From Prevotella sp. MA2016 (GTDB taxonomy: Bacteria > Bacteroidota > Bacteroidia > Bacteroidales > Bacteroidaceae), in assembly GCF_000619825.1 (NCBI RefSeq), contig NZ_KK211036.1, positions 181,787 through 245,786 on the forward strand: a DNA stretch of 64,000 nucleotides. Direction: 5' to 3'. The translations under genes and the position numbers were made by a program. The notes beneath the pieces were generated by a model. That model saw nothing but the letters and a program-made list of their open reading frames with translations. It had not been told where the DNA came from and searched no databases. The stretch's first letter is position 1. The number at the start of each line of letters is the position of its first letter. This document shows, one piece after another, positions 1-7,806 of this stretch.

Positions 1-1410
1 ATAGCCGAAGGCACCACCACTATCACCATCAAAGCCCAGGGCGAAGATGAGTACTACCGCACCGAAATCTTCGGCGAGAACACCAAGACGGTTGAAGTGA
101 CGGTCGTTAAGGGCGAAGGCAGTATTAGCTTTGCTGAAGCTAGTGTTGAAAAGTATAAGAATGATGCAGCTTTTACCAATCCGCTCACCATAGTGGGTGA
201 TGGCGTGGTGACATACGAATCGAGTGATCCTACAGTGGCAACTGTTAATGCCACCAGTGGTGAGGTAACGATAGTAGGTGTTGGTACTACCACTATCACA
301 GCCACTATCACTGATACTGACGAATACGCTTATGAAAAGAAGACAGCCAGTTATGAGCTGTCAGTAGATCCAGCTATCAATCTTGCAGCTTTGAGTGGTG
401 ATTACATAGCTCAGAATGGCGATGTGCTTACGGGCACCCTGGCCGGCAACTACAAGATTAGCATCGCCGCAGGTGCCAGCGTAGAGCTGAAAGATATCAC
501 CATCAATGGTGTGGACGACGAGGCTTACAAATGGGCAGGCCTTACCTGCTTGTACGATGCCAACATCACCATTACTGGTGCTAATAGTGTTAAGGGATTT
601 TATGAGGATTATCCCGGCATTCAGGCTGGTCCCGTGGGCACCACGCTCACCATCAGTGGCACAGGCTCGCTCACTGCCACTGGTGGCGATGATGCAGCAG
701 GCATTGGCAGCGGTTACGATGGCGCCTCATGCGGCGATATCACCATCTGTGGCGGCACGGTTACTGCCAGTTCCGCTGGCTATGGCGCAGGCATCGGTAG
801 CGGTTATAATGCCTCAAGCGGTGCTATCACCATAAGTGGCGGCACGGTTTATGCCAGTTCTAGTATGGATGGCGCAGGCATTGGCAGTGGTCATAAAGCC
901 TCATGCGGCGATATCACCATCAGTGGCGGCATGGTTACTGCCAGTTCTGGTGATTGGGGCGCAGGCATTGGCAGCGGTTTCAGTGGCTCCTCATGCGGTA
1001 ATATCACCATCACTGGCGGCACGGTTAATGCAAGTTCTAGTAGCTATGGCGCAGGCATTGGCAGCGGTTTCAGTGGCTCTTCATGCGGCGCTATCACCAT
1101 AAGTGGCGGCACGGTTAATGCCAATTCTGGTCAATATGGTGCTGGCATCGGCAGCGGAAGTGATAGCACCTTTGGCAGTATCACCATTACTGCAGGCATC
1201 ACCCAGGTTCAAGCTACCAGAAACTACGCTACTGCTGCCTGGCCGATAGGAAAAGGATTTAGTGACAATGACAGTGGCGCAGTAAGCATTGCCGGGGTAA
1301 CCGTAACCAGCAAAGATTGGGATGGCACGGGATTGACCGACCTGAATTTCGCCACCTCAAGCACTGGTAGCAACAACCTTACCTGGACGCTTACCCCCAA
1401 GGTGCCCTAA
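1..1410 (+). CDS. Secreted Ig-like / glycine-rich repeat protein (5' partial)
   Basis: The frame is open from base 1, so the true start lies outside the window. The first visible part resembles bacterial Ig-like (BIG2) modules: after position 190 comes VTYESSDPTVATVNATSGEV, ending in a typical TTTITAT strand. From about 697 to 1200 there are six units of 29-30 residues, each with a GAGIGSG turn, a short CGDITI strand and GGTV.ASS. That spacing suits a beta-solenoid or carbohydrate-binding repeat fold. The protein ends in LTWTLTPKVP with no recognisable sorting domain. A cell-surface or exported role is inferred from the domain types; no signal peptide can be seen because the N terminus is missing. 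Substrate unknown. Confidence 0.75.
   Translation: MAEGTTTITIKAQGEDEYYRTEIFGENTKTVEVTVVKGEGSISFAEASVEKYKNDAAFTNPLTIVGDGVVTYESSDPTVATVNATSGEVTIVGVGTTTITATITDTDEYAYEKKTASYELSVDPAINLAALSGDYIAQNGDVLTGTLAGNYKISIAAGASVELKDITINGVDDEAYKWAGLTCLYDANITITGANSVKGFYEDYPGIQAGPVGTTLTISGTGSLTATGGDDAAGIGSGYDGASCGDITICGGTVTASSAGYGAGIGSGYNASSGAITISGGTVYASSSMDGAGIGSGHKASCGDITISGGMVTASSGDWGAGIGSGFSGSSCGNITITGGTVNASSSSYGAGIGSGFSGSSCGAITISGGTVNANSGQYGAGIGSGSDSTFGSITITAGITQVQATRNYATAAWPIGKGFSDNDSGAVSIAGVTVTSKDWDGTGLTDLNFATSSTGSNNLTWTLTPKVP
697..1200 (+). repeat. Six in-frame 87/90-bp coding repeats
   Basis: The anchor GCAGGCAT(T/C)GGCAG recurs at about 697, 787, 874, 961, 1051 and 1141 (the last two diverge slightly). 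Spacings are 90, 87, 87, 90 and 90 bp, always multiples of three. Units encode G(A)GIGSG...DITISGGTV. The copies are close enough at DNA level to allow slippage or recombination that adds or removes whole repeats. Confidence 0.85.
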
Positions 1411-1464
1411 ATCACAGCCTCTAACATACAAAAACCCCGCTCTACTATTAGATGCTGAAATAGC

Positions 1465-1503
1465 AAAAGCCACCCTCAAAAAACTTGAAGGTGGCTTTTT
1501 TTG
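1465..1503. terminator. Bidirectional intrinsic terminator
   Basis: A GCCACC(c)TCAA stem pairs with TTGA(a)GGTGGC around a short A-rich loop. It has A's on the left and a 7-T run on the right. It lies between two convergent genes (ends at 1410 and 1517) and can serve both. Confidence 0.85.
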
Positions 1504-1516
1504 TATCTAAACCCGA

Positions 1517-2956
1517 TTAGTCCAGGCGGGTGATGATAGGCATGGTCCACTCGTTATGAGCGATACGAGCCACTGGGTTGTAGATGCGGAAGATGAGATG
1601 GAAGTCGTCAGCAGGTGCAGGCAGCCAGTTGTCGGGATGCTCCGTATCTGCTTCGTGCGAAACATAGATGTCGAGCGATCCATCATCATTGCGCTTCCAG
1701 TTGTCGCGGTCGGTGATATTATAGCGATTCTGCTCGTTGTCATAGAGGAAGTTGTCTTCGCCATAGAGCGTCACACTCCAGAAGCCGAAAGGCTTCGTGT
1801 CAGGCCAGTTGTCGGCATCAATATGCAGGCAATATCGGTGGTTACCATTCAGGTGCTTTCCTTCTGAATCAACGTTGGCACGTGGATATACAGCCACGCT
1901 TACAGGATTAGCTGCCAGCGCTGCCACAGCTATCAGTGCGCGATAATAATATTCGGTACCAAACTCAGCGATAGGTTCTCCATAGAACTGCCAAGAGCCA
2001 TTAGGCTTCACAAACTGCTGACTGCGTGGTGTGGTGATAGCGATGATATTGGTCACCAGGTTTGTCCACAACTTCTCAGCCTCGCTGCCGAAGATAGAAG
2101 CATCAAACTTCAGTCCAGGCCCTACGTTGATACGCTTCAGGTCGGCCAGCCATTTTGCATCTTCTTTTGCAGGCGGATTGGTCAGCATCAGCTCATTGGC
2201 GCGTGCAAAGAATTTGTCCATTGGCATTGTCATGATGTAGTCCACAGGTGCTTTAAAGTCGTAGTCAGGGTTGTGCGTACCCTTACCAGTATATTCTGCG
2301 CCAGTGGTCAGATAGTCGTTCAGCATATAAGTGCGCATCTCGTCCTGTATGGCATGCACGTTGGGCAGGTCGTCCTTACCCTTGCACACAGTGCGCAGCA
2401 GCATCCACACGTGGTCGGTAGGGCTTGCTATATGCGTCATGCTGGCAGGCACCTCACCTTTGAAGTTCGGCCCTGTAAAACAGTAGTAGCCATAATCGCC
2501 CTCGATGTCAGTAGCCACAGGTGCAGCTATACAGTTGCTCCAGGCATCCAGGATCTGTGCCAGACAGAAACGGTCTGTGTGAGGCAGGCGCAACACGAGT
2601 GCATCTCCTGAGAGGTCCATCATCACCTGTGTGTAGTTCGTGTCCACGTTAGGTGTCACCACCTCTTTGGTATTAGCATTGGCCAGCACGCGGGCATGAA
2701 TCAGGCGGTTGGGAGGTGCCTGCTGCTGCCCCACGGGCTTCACCACGTTGGTCATGTGCAGATAAGTGGCATCCATGAGCATCAGTGGCAGTGCATACAC
2801 GTAAGCCCGCTCTAGCAGCTCTGCCTTCTCGGCATCAGTTAGTTTATTTGACGCATTAGCGGGATTGTCGGAATAGGACGCGCATCCTGTACCAACGATG
2901 GTTGCCAGCAGCATTATGGACGCTGTAGCAAGGTAATGAATTAGTTTTGTTTTCAT
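1517..2956 (-). CDS. DUF1254/DUF1214 family lipoprotein
   Basis: A 479-residue protein starting MKTKLIHYLATASIML. The frame stays open upstream to 3064, but this Met is preferred: it begins a hydrophobic signal sequence ending GTGC (Cys25, likely lipidated), and the promoter at 3001-3032 would place any earlier start upstream of transcription. The N-terminal half matches DUF1254 (AYVYALPLMLMDATYLHMTN, then TPNVDTNYTQVMMDL). The C-terminal part matches DUF1214 (FGFWSVTLYGEDNFLYDNEQ, YNITDR, NWLPAPADDFHLIFRIYNP). The family is widespread, and its biochemical role is not settled. It is probably anchored in the outer or inner membrane facing the periplasm. Single-gene transcription unit. Confidence 0.88.
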   Translation of the reverse strand: MKTKLIHYLATASIMLLATIVGTGCASYSDNPANASNKLTDAEKAELLERAYVYALPLMLMDATYLHMTNVVKPVGQQQAPPNRLIHARVLANANTKEVVTPNVDTNYTQVMMDLSGDALVLRLPHTDRFCLAQILDAWSNCIAAPVATDIEGDYGYYCFTGPNFKGEVPASMTHIASPTDHVWMLLRTVCKGKDDLPNVHAIQDEMRTYMLNDYLTTGAEYTGKGTHNPDYDFKAPVDYIMTMPMDKFFARANELMLTNPPAKEDAKWLADLKRINVGPGLKFDASIFGSEAEKLWTNLVTNIIAITTPRSQQFVKPNGSWQFYGEPIAEFGTEYYYRALIAVAALAANPVSVAVYPRANVDSEGKHLNGNHRYCLHIDADNWPDTKPFGFWSVTLYGEDNFLYDNEQNRYNITDRDNWKRNDDGSLDIYVSHEADTEHPDNWLPAPADDFHLIFRIYNPVARIAHNEWTMPIITRLD

Positions 2957-3000
2957 ACAGTTTTTTATTTGATTTATAGTAAAAAATTTTTTAACCGCCG

Positions 3001-3032
3001 CAAAGATATGAAAAAAATCCATATCCTCCAAA
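3001..3032 (-). promoter_or_regulatory. Promoter of the DUF1254 gene
   Basis: On the reverse strand TTTG (3032-3029) is followed by 20 nt and TATCTTTG (3008-3001), a full match to the Bacteroidetes housekeeping promoter. The -33 region is the extended AAAAAGTTTGGAGGA also seen at the cupin promoter. The leader would be about 40 nt. Confidence 0.85.
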
Positions 3033-3087
3033 CTTTTTACAAAATTATTTAGACCATAAATCAAATTTTATTACCCCCCATTGCGCC

Positions 3088-3186
3088 CTAGTAGCCAGGA
3101 TTCTGTTTGAGTTCAAATGCTGTACCCTTGGTGGCGTCAATCTCTGGCATCTCTACCGATACCCTTGCAAATTGATCGTGTGTCAT
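3088..3186 (-). pseudogene. Short ORF resembling a SusD-like C terminus
   Basis: Starting 17 nt after the cupin stop codon, a 32-residue frame reads from MTHDQFARVSVEMPEIDATK to FELKQNPGY. The ending QNPGY resembles the C terminus of many SusD/RagB outer-membrane glycan-binding lipoproteins. No other SusD sequence is visible nearby, so this would be a leftover C-terminal tail from a deletion. It could equally be a chance ORF or a small unrelated gene. Confidence 0.35.
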
Positions 3187-3203
3187 AACTTTAACTATAA
3201 TTT

Positions 3204-3551
3204 TTATTTCAGGAAGTCCTCGCGCATGGGGGTGAAGGTGTCGATGAGAACACCTGCTTCAAGGCATACGCAACCATGAGGCAGATTTGGAGCAACATAA
3301 TAGCCATCTCCAGCTTTTAGGATTTTCTTTTCCTCTCCGATAGTTACTTCAAAGCATCCGCTGGCCACATAGGTAGTCTGCGTATGTGGATGCTGATGCA
3401 GCGTGCCAACCGATCCTTGATTGCATTTCACTTTCACCATCATTAAGTTCTCATCATACCCCATGATCTGACGAACAACGCCTTCACCGGCCTGTTCCCA
3501 CTCAATCTCCGAGGCTATCTGGTAAGTATTACTTTTCTTTTCCATAATCAT
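3204..3551 (-). CDS. Cupin domain protein, KdgF-like
   Basis: A 115-residue single-domain cupin. The first cupin motif is HQHPHTQTTYVASG (His52, His54, His56, Gln58) and the second is GDGYYVAPNLPHG (His92). The C-terminal D104-x-F106-x3-R110 (DTFTPMREDFL) has the spacing I recall for catalytic residues of KdgF, which opens unsaturated uronates from pectin or alginate. That makes a uronate-processing role plausible, but no other uronate genes are visible, so this is inference. Start could be this Met or the one two codons later (MEKKS). It has its own promoter. Confidence 0.75.
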   Translation of the reverse strand: MIMEKKSNTYQIASEIEWEQAGEGVVRQIMGYDENLMMVKVKCNQGSVGTLHQHPHTQTTYVASGCFEVTIGEEKKILKAGDGYYVAPNLPHGCVCLEAGVLIDTFTPMREDFLK

Positions 3552-3590
3552 AACTTTCTGGCTTTAACCATATATCCTTCTGTATGGCGG

Positions 3591-3622
3591 CAAAGGTAAT
3601 CATTAATTAAGTTTCCTCCAAA
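3591..3622 (-). promoter_or_regulatory. Promoter of the cupin gene
   Basis: Reverse strand TTTG (3622-3619), 20 nt, then TACCTTTG (3598-3591). The -33 region carries the same AAAAAGTTTGGAGGA as the promoter at 3001-3032. Confidence 0.85.
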
Positions 3623-3764
3623 CTTTTTGCCATATATTTCATAAATATTAGTTTCTTTGCATCCGCATTGAAAACAATTTCGAGTATGGACTGAGTGATT
3701 GGGATAATAAAACATTTATATTTTGAGCAAAAACGCTCTGAATGTTAATAAATCCAGGGGCGAA

Positions 3765-3796
3765 CTTGTGTAGTTCAGATTATTTTATTATCTTTG
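3765..3796 (+). promoter_or_regulatory. Promoter of the hsdM-hsdS-fic-hsdR operon
   Basis: CTTG (3765-3768, one mismatch to TTTG), 20 nt, then TATCTTTG (3789-3796). The hsdM start is 38 nt downstream. The imperfect -33 box suggests a moderate promoter. No other promoter is evident before the next three genes, which are tightly spaced. Confidence 0.7.
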
Positions 3797-3834
3797 CAGA
3801 TGAATTTGCAATCGATGATTAATTGAAATAATAA

Positions 3835-5517
3835 ATGACAGATATAGAACTCAAAACGCTAAAAGATAATCTTTGGCACTCGGCTGATATGCTGCGTGCC
3901 GGTGCGCATTTGGCGGCCAATAAATATGGTCAGCCTATTCTTGGATTAATATTCCTGCGCTATGCAGATATTCTTTTTAAACAACACAAGGCAGAGATTG
4001 ACGCTGAATACCAGCAGTATAAGGGTACTCGAATGGAGAAGGATTATAAGGATATTGCCATCGAAAAGTGTGGTTTCTTCCTTCCAGAATGTGCCTATTA
4101 CGATACTATCAACGATGCACCAGATGATGCTCATAAGGCAGTGCTGGTGAAGAAGGCGATGGAAACTATCGAGCAGGAGAACCCTAAGATGGAGGGTGTG
4201 CTGCCTAAGGAGGTTTACGGTCAGCTGGTACCCGAAGAGGAGCCTGAGCTGTTGAGCCGTATCGTACGTGTATTTAAGGATATTCCCGAGGATATCAGTA
4301 TCGATTTGTTCGGTCAGATTTATGAATATTTCCTTGGCAATTTTGCTTTGGCCGAAGGTCAGGGTGGAGGAGCCTTCTACACGCCAGCCAGCGTAGTACA
4401 GTATATGGTTGAAGTGCTTCAGCCAAAAACTGGTGATAAGAAATTCCTGGACCCTGCTTGTGGATCAGGTGGTATGTTTGTACAGGCTGCACGCTACATG
4501 CATAAGCACAATGCCAGCAGCGACGACATGATGCGTTTCCGTTGCTATGGCGTTGAGAAAGAGCCCGATACCGTAAAACTGGCAAAGATGAATCTACTGC
4601 TGAACAATGTGCGTGGCGAGATTACAGAGGCCAACTCATTCTATAGCGACCCATACAATGCTTTCGAGGCATTCGACTATGTGATGGCTAATCCACCATT
4701 CAATGTAGATGAGGTGGTACTGGATAGAGTTATTGATGATAAGCGATTCAATACCTATGGTGTGCCTCGTAACAAGACAAAGTCGACTAAGAAAGCAAGC
4801 GACAAGAAAGAGACAGTACCCAATGCTAACTATCTGTGGATAGGCTATTTTGCAACAGCGCTTAACGATAATGGTAAGGCTGCTCTGGTAATGGCCAACT
4901 CTGCGAGCGATGCAGGAGGTTCGGAACTGGAGATTCGTAAGAAGATGATTGAGGATGGCATCATCAGTCAGATGGTGACATTGCCCAGCAATATGTTCTC
5001 TACTGTTACCCTGCCTGCTACGTTGTGGTTCTTTAACAAGCAACGCACTAACAAAGATGAGATACTTTTTATCGATGCACGCAACATCTTTACTCAGGTA
5101 GACCGTGCGCATCGTAAGTTCTCTGACGAGCAGATTAAGAACCTTGGCATTATCAGTCGTCTGTATGAGGGCGATTCTGATAGTTTCTGGGCGCTTGTGG
5201 ATGAATACAAGGCTGCAGGCCAACAGGATCAAGTAGATTGGCTCTTGGAGCGTTGGCCAGAGGGAAAGTATCAGGATGTGATAGGTCTTTGTAAGGTGGC
5301 TAAACTCGAAGGCGAGGATGGTATCAAGGATCAAGACTATTCGCTGAATGCAGGTCGCTACGTCGGTGTCGTGATCGAAGATGACGGAATGACTGCGGAT
5401 GAGTTCCGTGATACCATGAAGGGACTCCATGCTGAGTTCTCTGAACTCAATAAAGAGGCTCTTGCTCTTCAGGCAGAGATAGATAAAAACATGAAAGAAT
5501 TGTTTGGGGAGGATTGA
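3835..5517 (+). CDS. hsdM: Type I restriction-modification methyltransferase subunit HsdM
   Basis: A 560-residue N6-adenine methyltransferase subunit. An N-terminal HsdM helical domain (about 5-150, including ILGLIFLRYADILFKQH) precedes the catalytic domain. Key motifs are FYTPASVVQYMVEV (181-194), the AdoMet-binding motif I DPACGSGGMF (206-215) and the catalytic NPPF (286-289). With HsdS it methylates adenine in a bipartite target, and with HsdR it forms the restriction complex. It is the first gene of a four-gene operon; hsdS starts 3 nt after its stop codon. All motifs are intact, so it is probably active. Confidence 0.96.
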   Translation: MTDIELKTLKDNLWHSADMLRAGAHLAANKYGQPILGLIFLRYADILFKQHKAEIDAEYQQYKGTRMEKDYKDIAIEKCGFFLPECAYYDTINDAPDDAHKAVLVKKAMETIEQENPKMEGVLPKEVYGQLVPEEEPELLSRIVRVFKDIPEDISIDLFGQIYEYFLGNFALAEGQGGGAFYTPASVVQYMVEVLQPKTGDKKFLDPACGSGGMFVQAARYMHKHNASSDDMMRFRCYGVEKEPDTVKLAKMNLLLNNVRGEITEANSFYSDPYNAFEAFDYVMANPPFNVDEVVLDRVIDDKRFNTYGVPRNKTKSTKKASDKKETVPNANYLWIGYFATALNDNGKAALVMANSASDAGGSELEIRKKMIEDGIISQMVTLPSNMFSTVTLPATLWFFNKQRTNKDEILFIDARNIFTQVDRAHRKFSDEQIKNLGIISRLYEGDSDSFWALVDEYKAAGQQDQVDWLLERWPEGKYQDVIGLCKVAKLEGEDGIKDQDYSLNAGRYVGVVIEDDGMTADEFRDTMKGLHAEFSELNKEALALQAEIDKNMKELFGED

Positions 5518-5520
5518 GGT

Positions 5521-6744
5521 ATGAAAATAGAATATAAGCCTCTCAAAGATTTAGTAGAATTAGTCATTGATTATAGAGGGAAGACTCCATTGAAGCTTGG
5601 TGGCGAATGGAGCTCGTCTGGTTATCGAGCTTTGTCAGCCTTGAATGTTAAAACAAAAGAAATTGTTGCAGAAGACAAAATACGTTATGTAAATGAGGAT
5701 TTGTACAAAAAATGGATGAAGGAAGAAATAATTAAAGGTGACATTCTTATAACTTCTGAAGCTCCATTTGGACAGGTTTTTCAATGGAATTCTGATGAAA
5801 AGATCGTGTTGAGCCAGCGATTATTTGCTCTTAGAATTAAAAATGATTATTGCTCTTCATACATCTTCCAATATATGGCATCAGACTTGTTTTATGGAGA
5901 ATTGAAGGCAAGGGCTACAGGTTCGACTGTCGAAGGATTAAGACAACCTGCATTAATGAAATGCAAGATTGCAATTCCTTCATTGGAACGTCAGCATCGC
6001 ATTGCTTCTATTCTTTCTGCCTATGACAATCTGATAGAGAACAACAACAAACGCATTCGCCTGTTGGAGCAATTGGCAGAGAATCTTTATAAGGAGTGGT
6101 TTGGCCGCTTCCGTTTCCCTGGTCACGAAAAGGCTGAGTTTGAAAGTGGCTTGCCCAAGGGGTGGAAAATATGGAGCATCAGTAAACTATGCGATATAAA
6201 TCGTAAAACACTAAATTCTAAAAATAAAGGATTAGAAATAGAGTATTTAGATACGAGTTCCATTACGTGCAATCAAATTGTTGGTACTGAATCTTATGTT
6301 TTTGAAGAAGCCCCAAGTAGAGCGAGAAGAATTGTAAAACACAACAGTATTGTATTTTCTACGGTTAGACCCAATCTGAAGCATTATGGAATACTAAAGA
6401 ATATTCCTGATAATCTGATTGTATCTACGGGCTTTGCTGTTTTTGATTCAAAATATGACATAGCTAACATAATTTATCTTTTCCTGTCATCACAAGAAGT
6501 TGTTGATTATTGCCAATTGATAGCAGAAGGAGCTGTAGCTACATATCCATCTATTAAACCAGAGGAAATAGGAAGGCTTAAGATAGCTTTACCCAATATA
6601 GAAATAGCGGAAAAGTGGAATGGTAAATTAGAAAGTCTTTACAGTGAAATACTAAACCTCCAAAAACAAAATACTCTTCTCTCTCGCCAGCGTGATTTGC
6701 TACTCCCTCGCTTGATGTCAGGTAAACTCGAAGTAAATATATAA
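5521..6744 (+). CDS. hsdS: Type I restriction-modification specificity subunit HsdS
   Basis: A 407-residue protein with two target recognition domains (about 1-155 and 210-365), each followed by a conserved helical spacer. The central one reads RIASILSAYDNLIENNNKRI then LLEQLAENLYKEWF, and the C-terminal one reads LLSRQRDLLLPRLMSGKLEV. The length suits a complete single HsdS. The two recognition domains look clearly richer in A+T than hsdM and hsdR around them, the usual sign of domain exchange. No inverted partial hsdS copies or invertase gene are seen nearby, so inversion-based phase variation is not supported here. Target sequence cannot be predicted from this view. Confidence 0.95.
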   Translation: MKIEYKPLKDLVELVIDYRGKTPLKLGGEWSSSGYRALSALNVKTKEIVAEDKIRYVNEDLYKKWMKEEIIKGDILITSEAPFGQVFQWNSDEKIVLSQRLFALRIKNDYCSSYIFQYMASDLFYGELKARATGSTVEGLRQPALMKCKIAIPSLERQHRIASILSAYDNLIENNNKRIRLLEQLAENLYKEWFGRFRFPGHEKAEFESGLPKGWKIWSISKLCDINRKTLNSKNKGLEIEYLDTSSITCNQIVGTESYVFEEAPSRARRIVKHNSIVFSTVRPNLKHYGILKNIPDNLIVSTGFAVFDSKYDIANIIYLFLSSQEVVDYCQLIAEGAVATYPSIKPEEIGRLKIALPNIEIAEKWNGKLESLYSEILNLQKQNTLLSRQRDLLLPRLMSGKLEVNI

Positions 6745-6754
6745 AACTACGATT

Positions 6755-7801
6755 ATGAGCAAACAACCATCATATATACCACCATTTACGGTAAGTGCAG
6801 ACGCCATCAACTTGATAGCTGAAATATCTGCACAGATAGAGCGCTATGCCATTCGTTTGGAACAGGAGGACGGTCTGCGACTTCGCAAGGCGAACCGCAT
6901 CAAAACCATTCACTCATCATTGGCCATTGAGGGCAATTTGCTGTCGGAGGATGAGGTGCGCGACATCGTTGATGGTAAGAATGTGGTGGCTCCAATCCGT
7001 CAGATTCAGGAGGTTAAGAATGCCATTAAAACTTACGAGTTATACCCTACACTTGATGCCTTTAATGAGAAAGACCTGCTGAAGGCTCATGGCGTGATGA
7101 TGCAAGCATTGGTTGACGATGCTGGGCATTATCGCAAAGGTGGTGTAGGGGTGTTTGGTGAGAAAGGGTTGGTGCATATGGCTCCACCAGCCGAAAGAGT
7201 GCCCATGCTGATGGCTGACCTGTTTAACTGGCTGAAATATTCAAAGGATCATCTGCTGATACGTTCATGCGTGTTCCATTATGAATTTGAGTTTATCCAT
7301 CCCTTTATTGATGGCAATGGACGAACAGGGCGACTGTGGCAGTCGCTGATATTAGGCAAGCTGCATCCGCTGTTCGAACATCTGCCTGTAGAAAATATGG
7401 TGTATGCCAACCAGCAACAGTATTATGATGCCATCACTGCCAGCAGTAATGCAGGGCAGTCGGGGCCTTTTATTGATTTTATGCTGAACGAAATCTACAA
7501 GACACTGAAAGAGCACCAAGGTGAGGCATTGCCTGATAAACTGCACGATAAAGTTCCTAATAAACTTCCTAATAAAGTTCCTAATAAACTCAGGCTTCAA
7601 TATCCCGATTTGTCGGATGCAGTATGGGATGTATATCAGGAATTAATGGAAGATGGACATGCTTCGGCAGCGACCGTTGGCAGCCATTTAGGCATCAGCG
7701 ACAGAATGGTTCGTAAACATATCTCCGTGCTTCGTGATGCAGGCATCATAGAACGCATAGGAGGTAATAAAACTGGTTATTGGAAATTATTGAAAAAGTA
7801 G
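6755..7801 (+). CDS. Fic family protein with C-terminal winged helix
   Basis: A 348-residue Fic protein. The active-site loop HPFIDGNGRTGR (182-193) has all consensus residues, including the catalytic His182. An N-terminal helix carries S55-LAI-E59-G60, matching the (S/T)xxxE(G/N) inhibitory motif of self-inhibited Fic enzymes. The family usually transfers AMP from ATP to a protein hydroxyl. A PNK(L/V) repeat linker (260-279) leads to a winged-helix DNA-binding domain (about 285-345, with VGSHLGISDRMVRKHISVLR). It sits between hsdS and hsdR (10 nt after one, 5 nt before the other), so it is co-expressed with the restriction system. A regulator or target-modifying partner of that system is possible but unproven. 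Confidence 0.93.
   Translation: MSKQPSYIPPFTVSADAINLIAEISAQIERYAIRLEQEDGLRLRKANRIKTIHSSLAIEGNLLSEDEVRDIVDGKNVVAPIRQIQEVKNAIKTYELYPTLDAFNEKDLLKAHGVMMQALVDDAGHYRKGGVGVFGEKGLVHMAPPAERVPMLMADLFNWLKYSKDHLLIRSCVFHYEFEFIHPFIDGNGRTGRLWQSLILGKLHPLFEHLPVENMVYANQQQYYDAITASSNAGQSGPFIDFMLNEIYKTLKEHQGEALPDKLHDKVPNKLPNKVPNKLRLQYPDLSDAVWDVYQELMEDGHASAATVGSHLGISDRMVRKHISVLRDAGIIERIGGNKTGYWKLLKK
7545..7597 (+). repeat. 12-bp tandem repeats inside the fic gene
   Basis: Units of (G/C)TTCCTAATAAA repeat about three times with degenerate flanking copies (CCTGATAAACTG, CACGATAAAGTT). They encode alternating D/N-K-L/V-P-N-K. Because the unit is four codons, copy-number change would lengthen or shorten the linker without a frameshift. 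Confidence 0.8.
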
Positions 7802-7806
7802 TGCTT

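Noticed and set aside
697..1200. Regular repeats as a possible CRISPR array
   Set aside because: Period is a multiple of three, the units are translated in one long frame, and spacers are not unique.
2957..3064. Longer start for the DUF1254 protein
   Set aside because: The extension contains the promoter and would bury the lipoprotein signal sequence.
4636..5430. 264-codon reverse-strand frame inside hsdM
   Set aside because: Fully inside hsdM with intact methyltransferase motifs; no promoter or known domain.
5521..6744. Phase-variable hsdS inversion
   Set aside because: No second or partial hsdS, no inverted repeats and no recombinase within the window.
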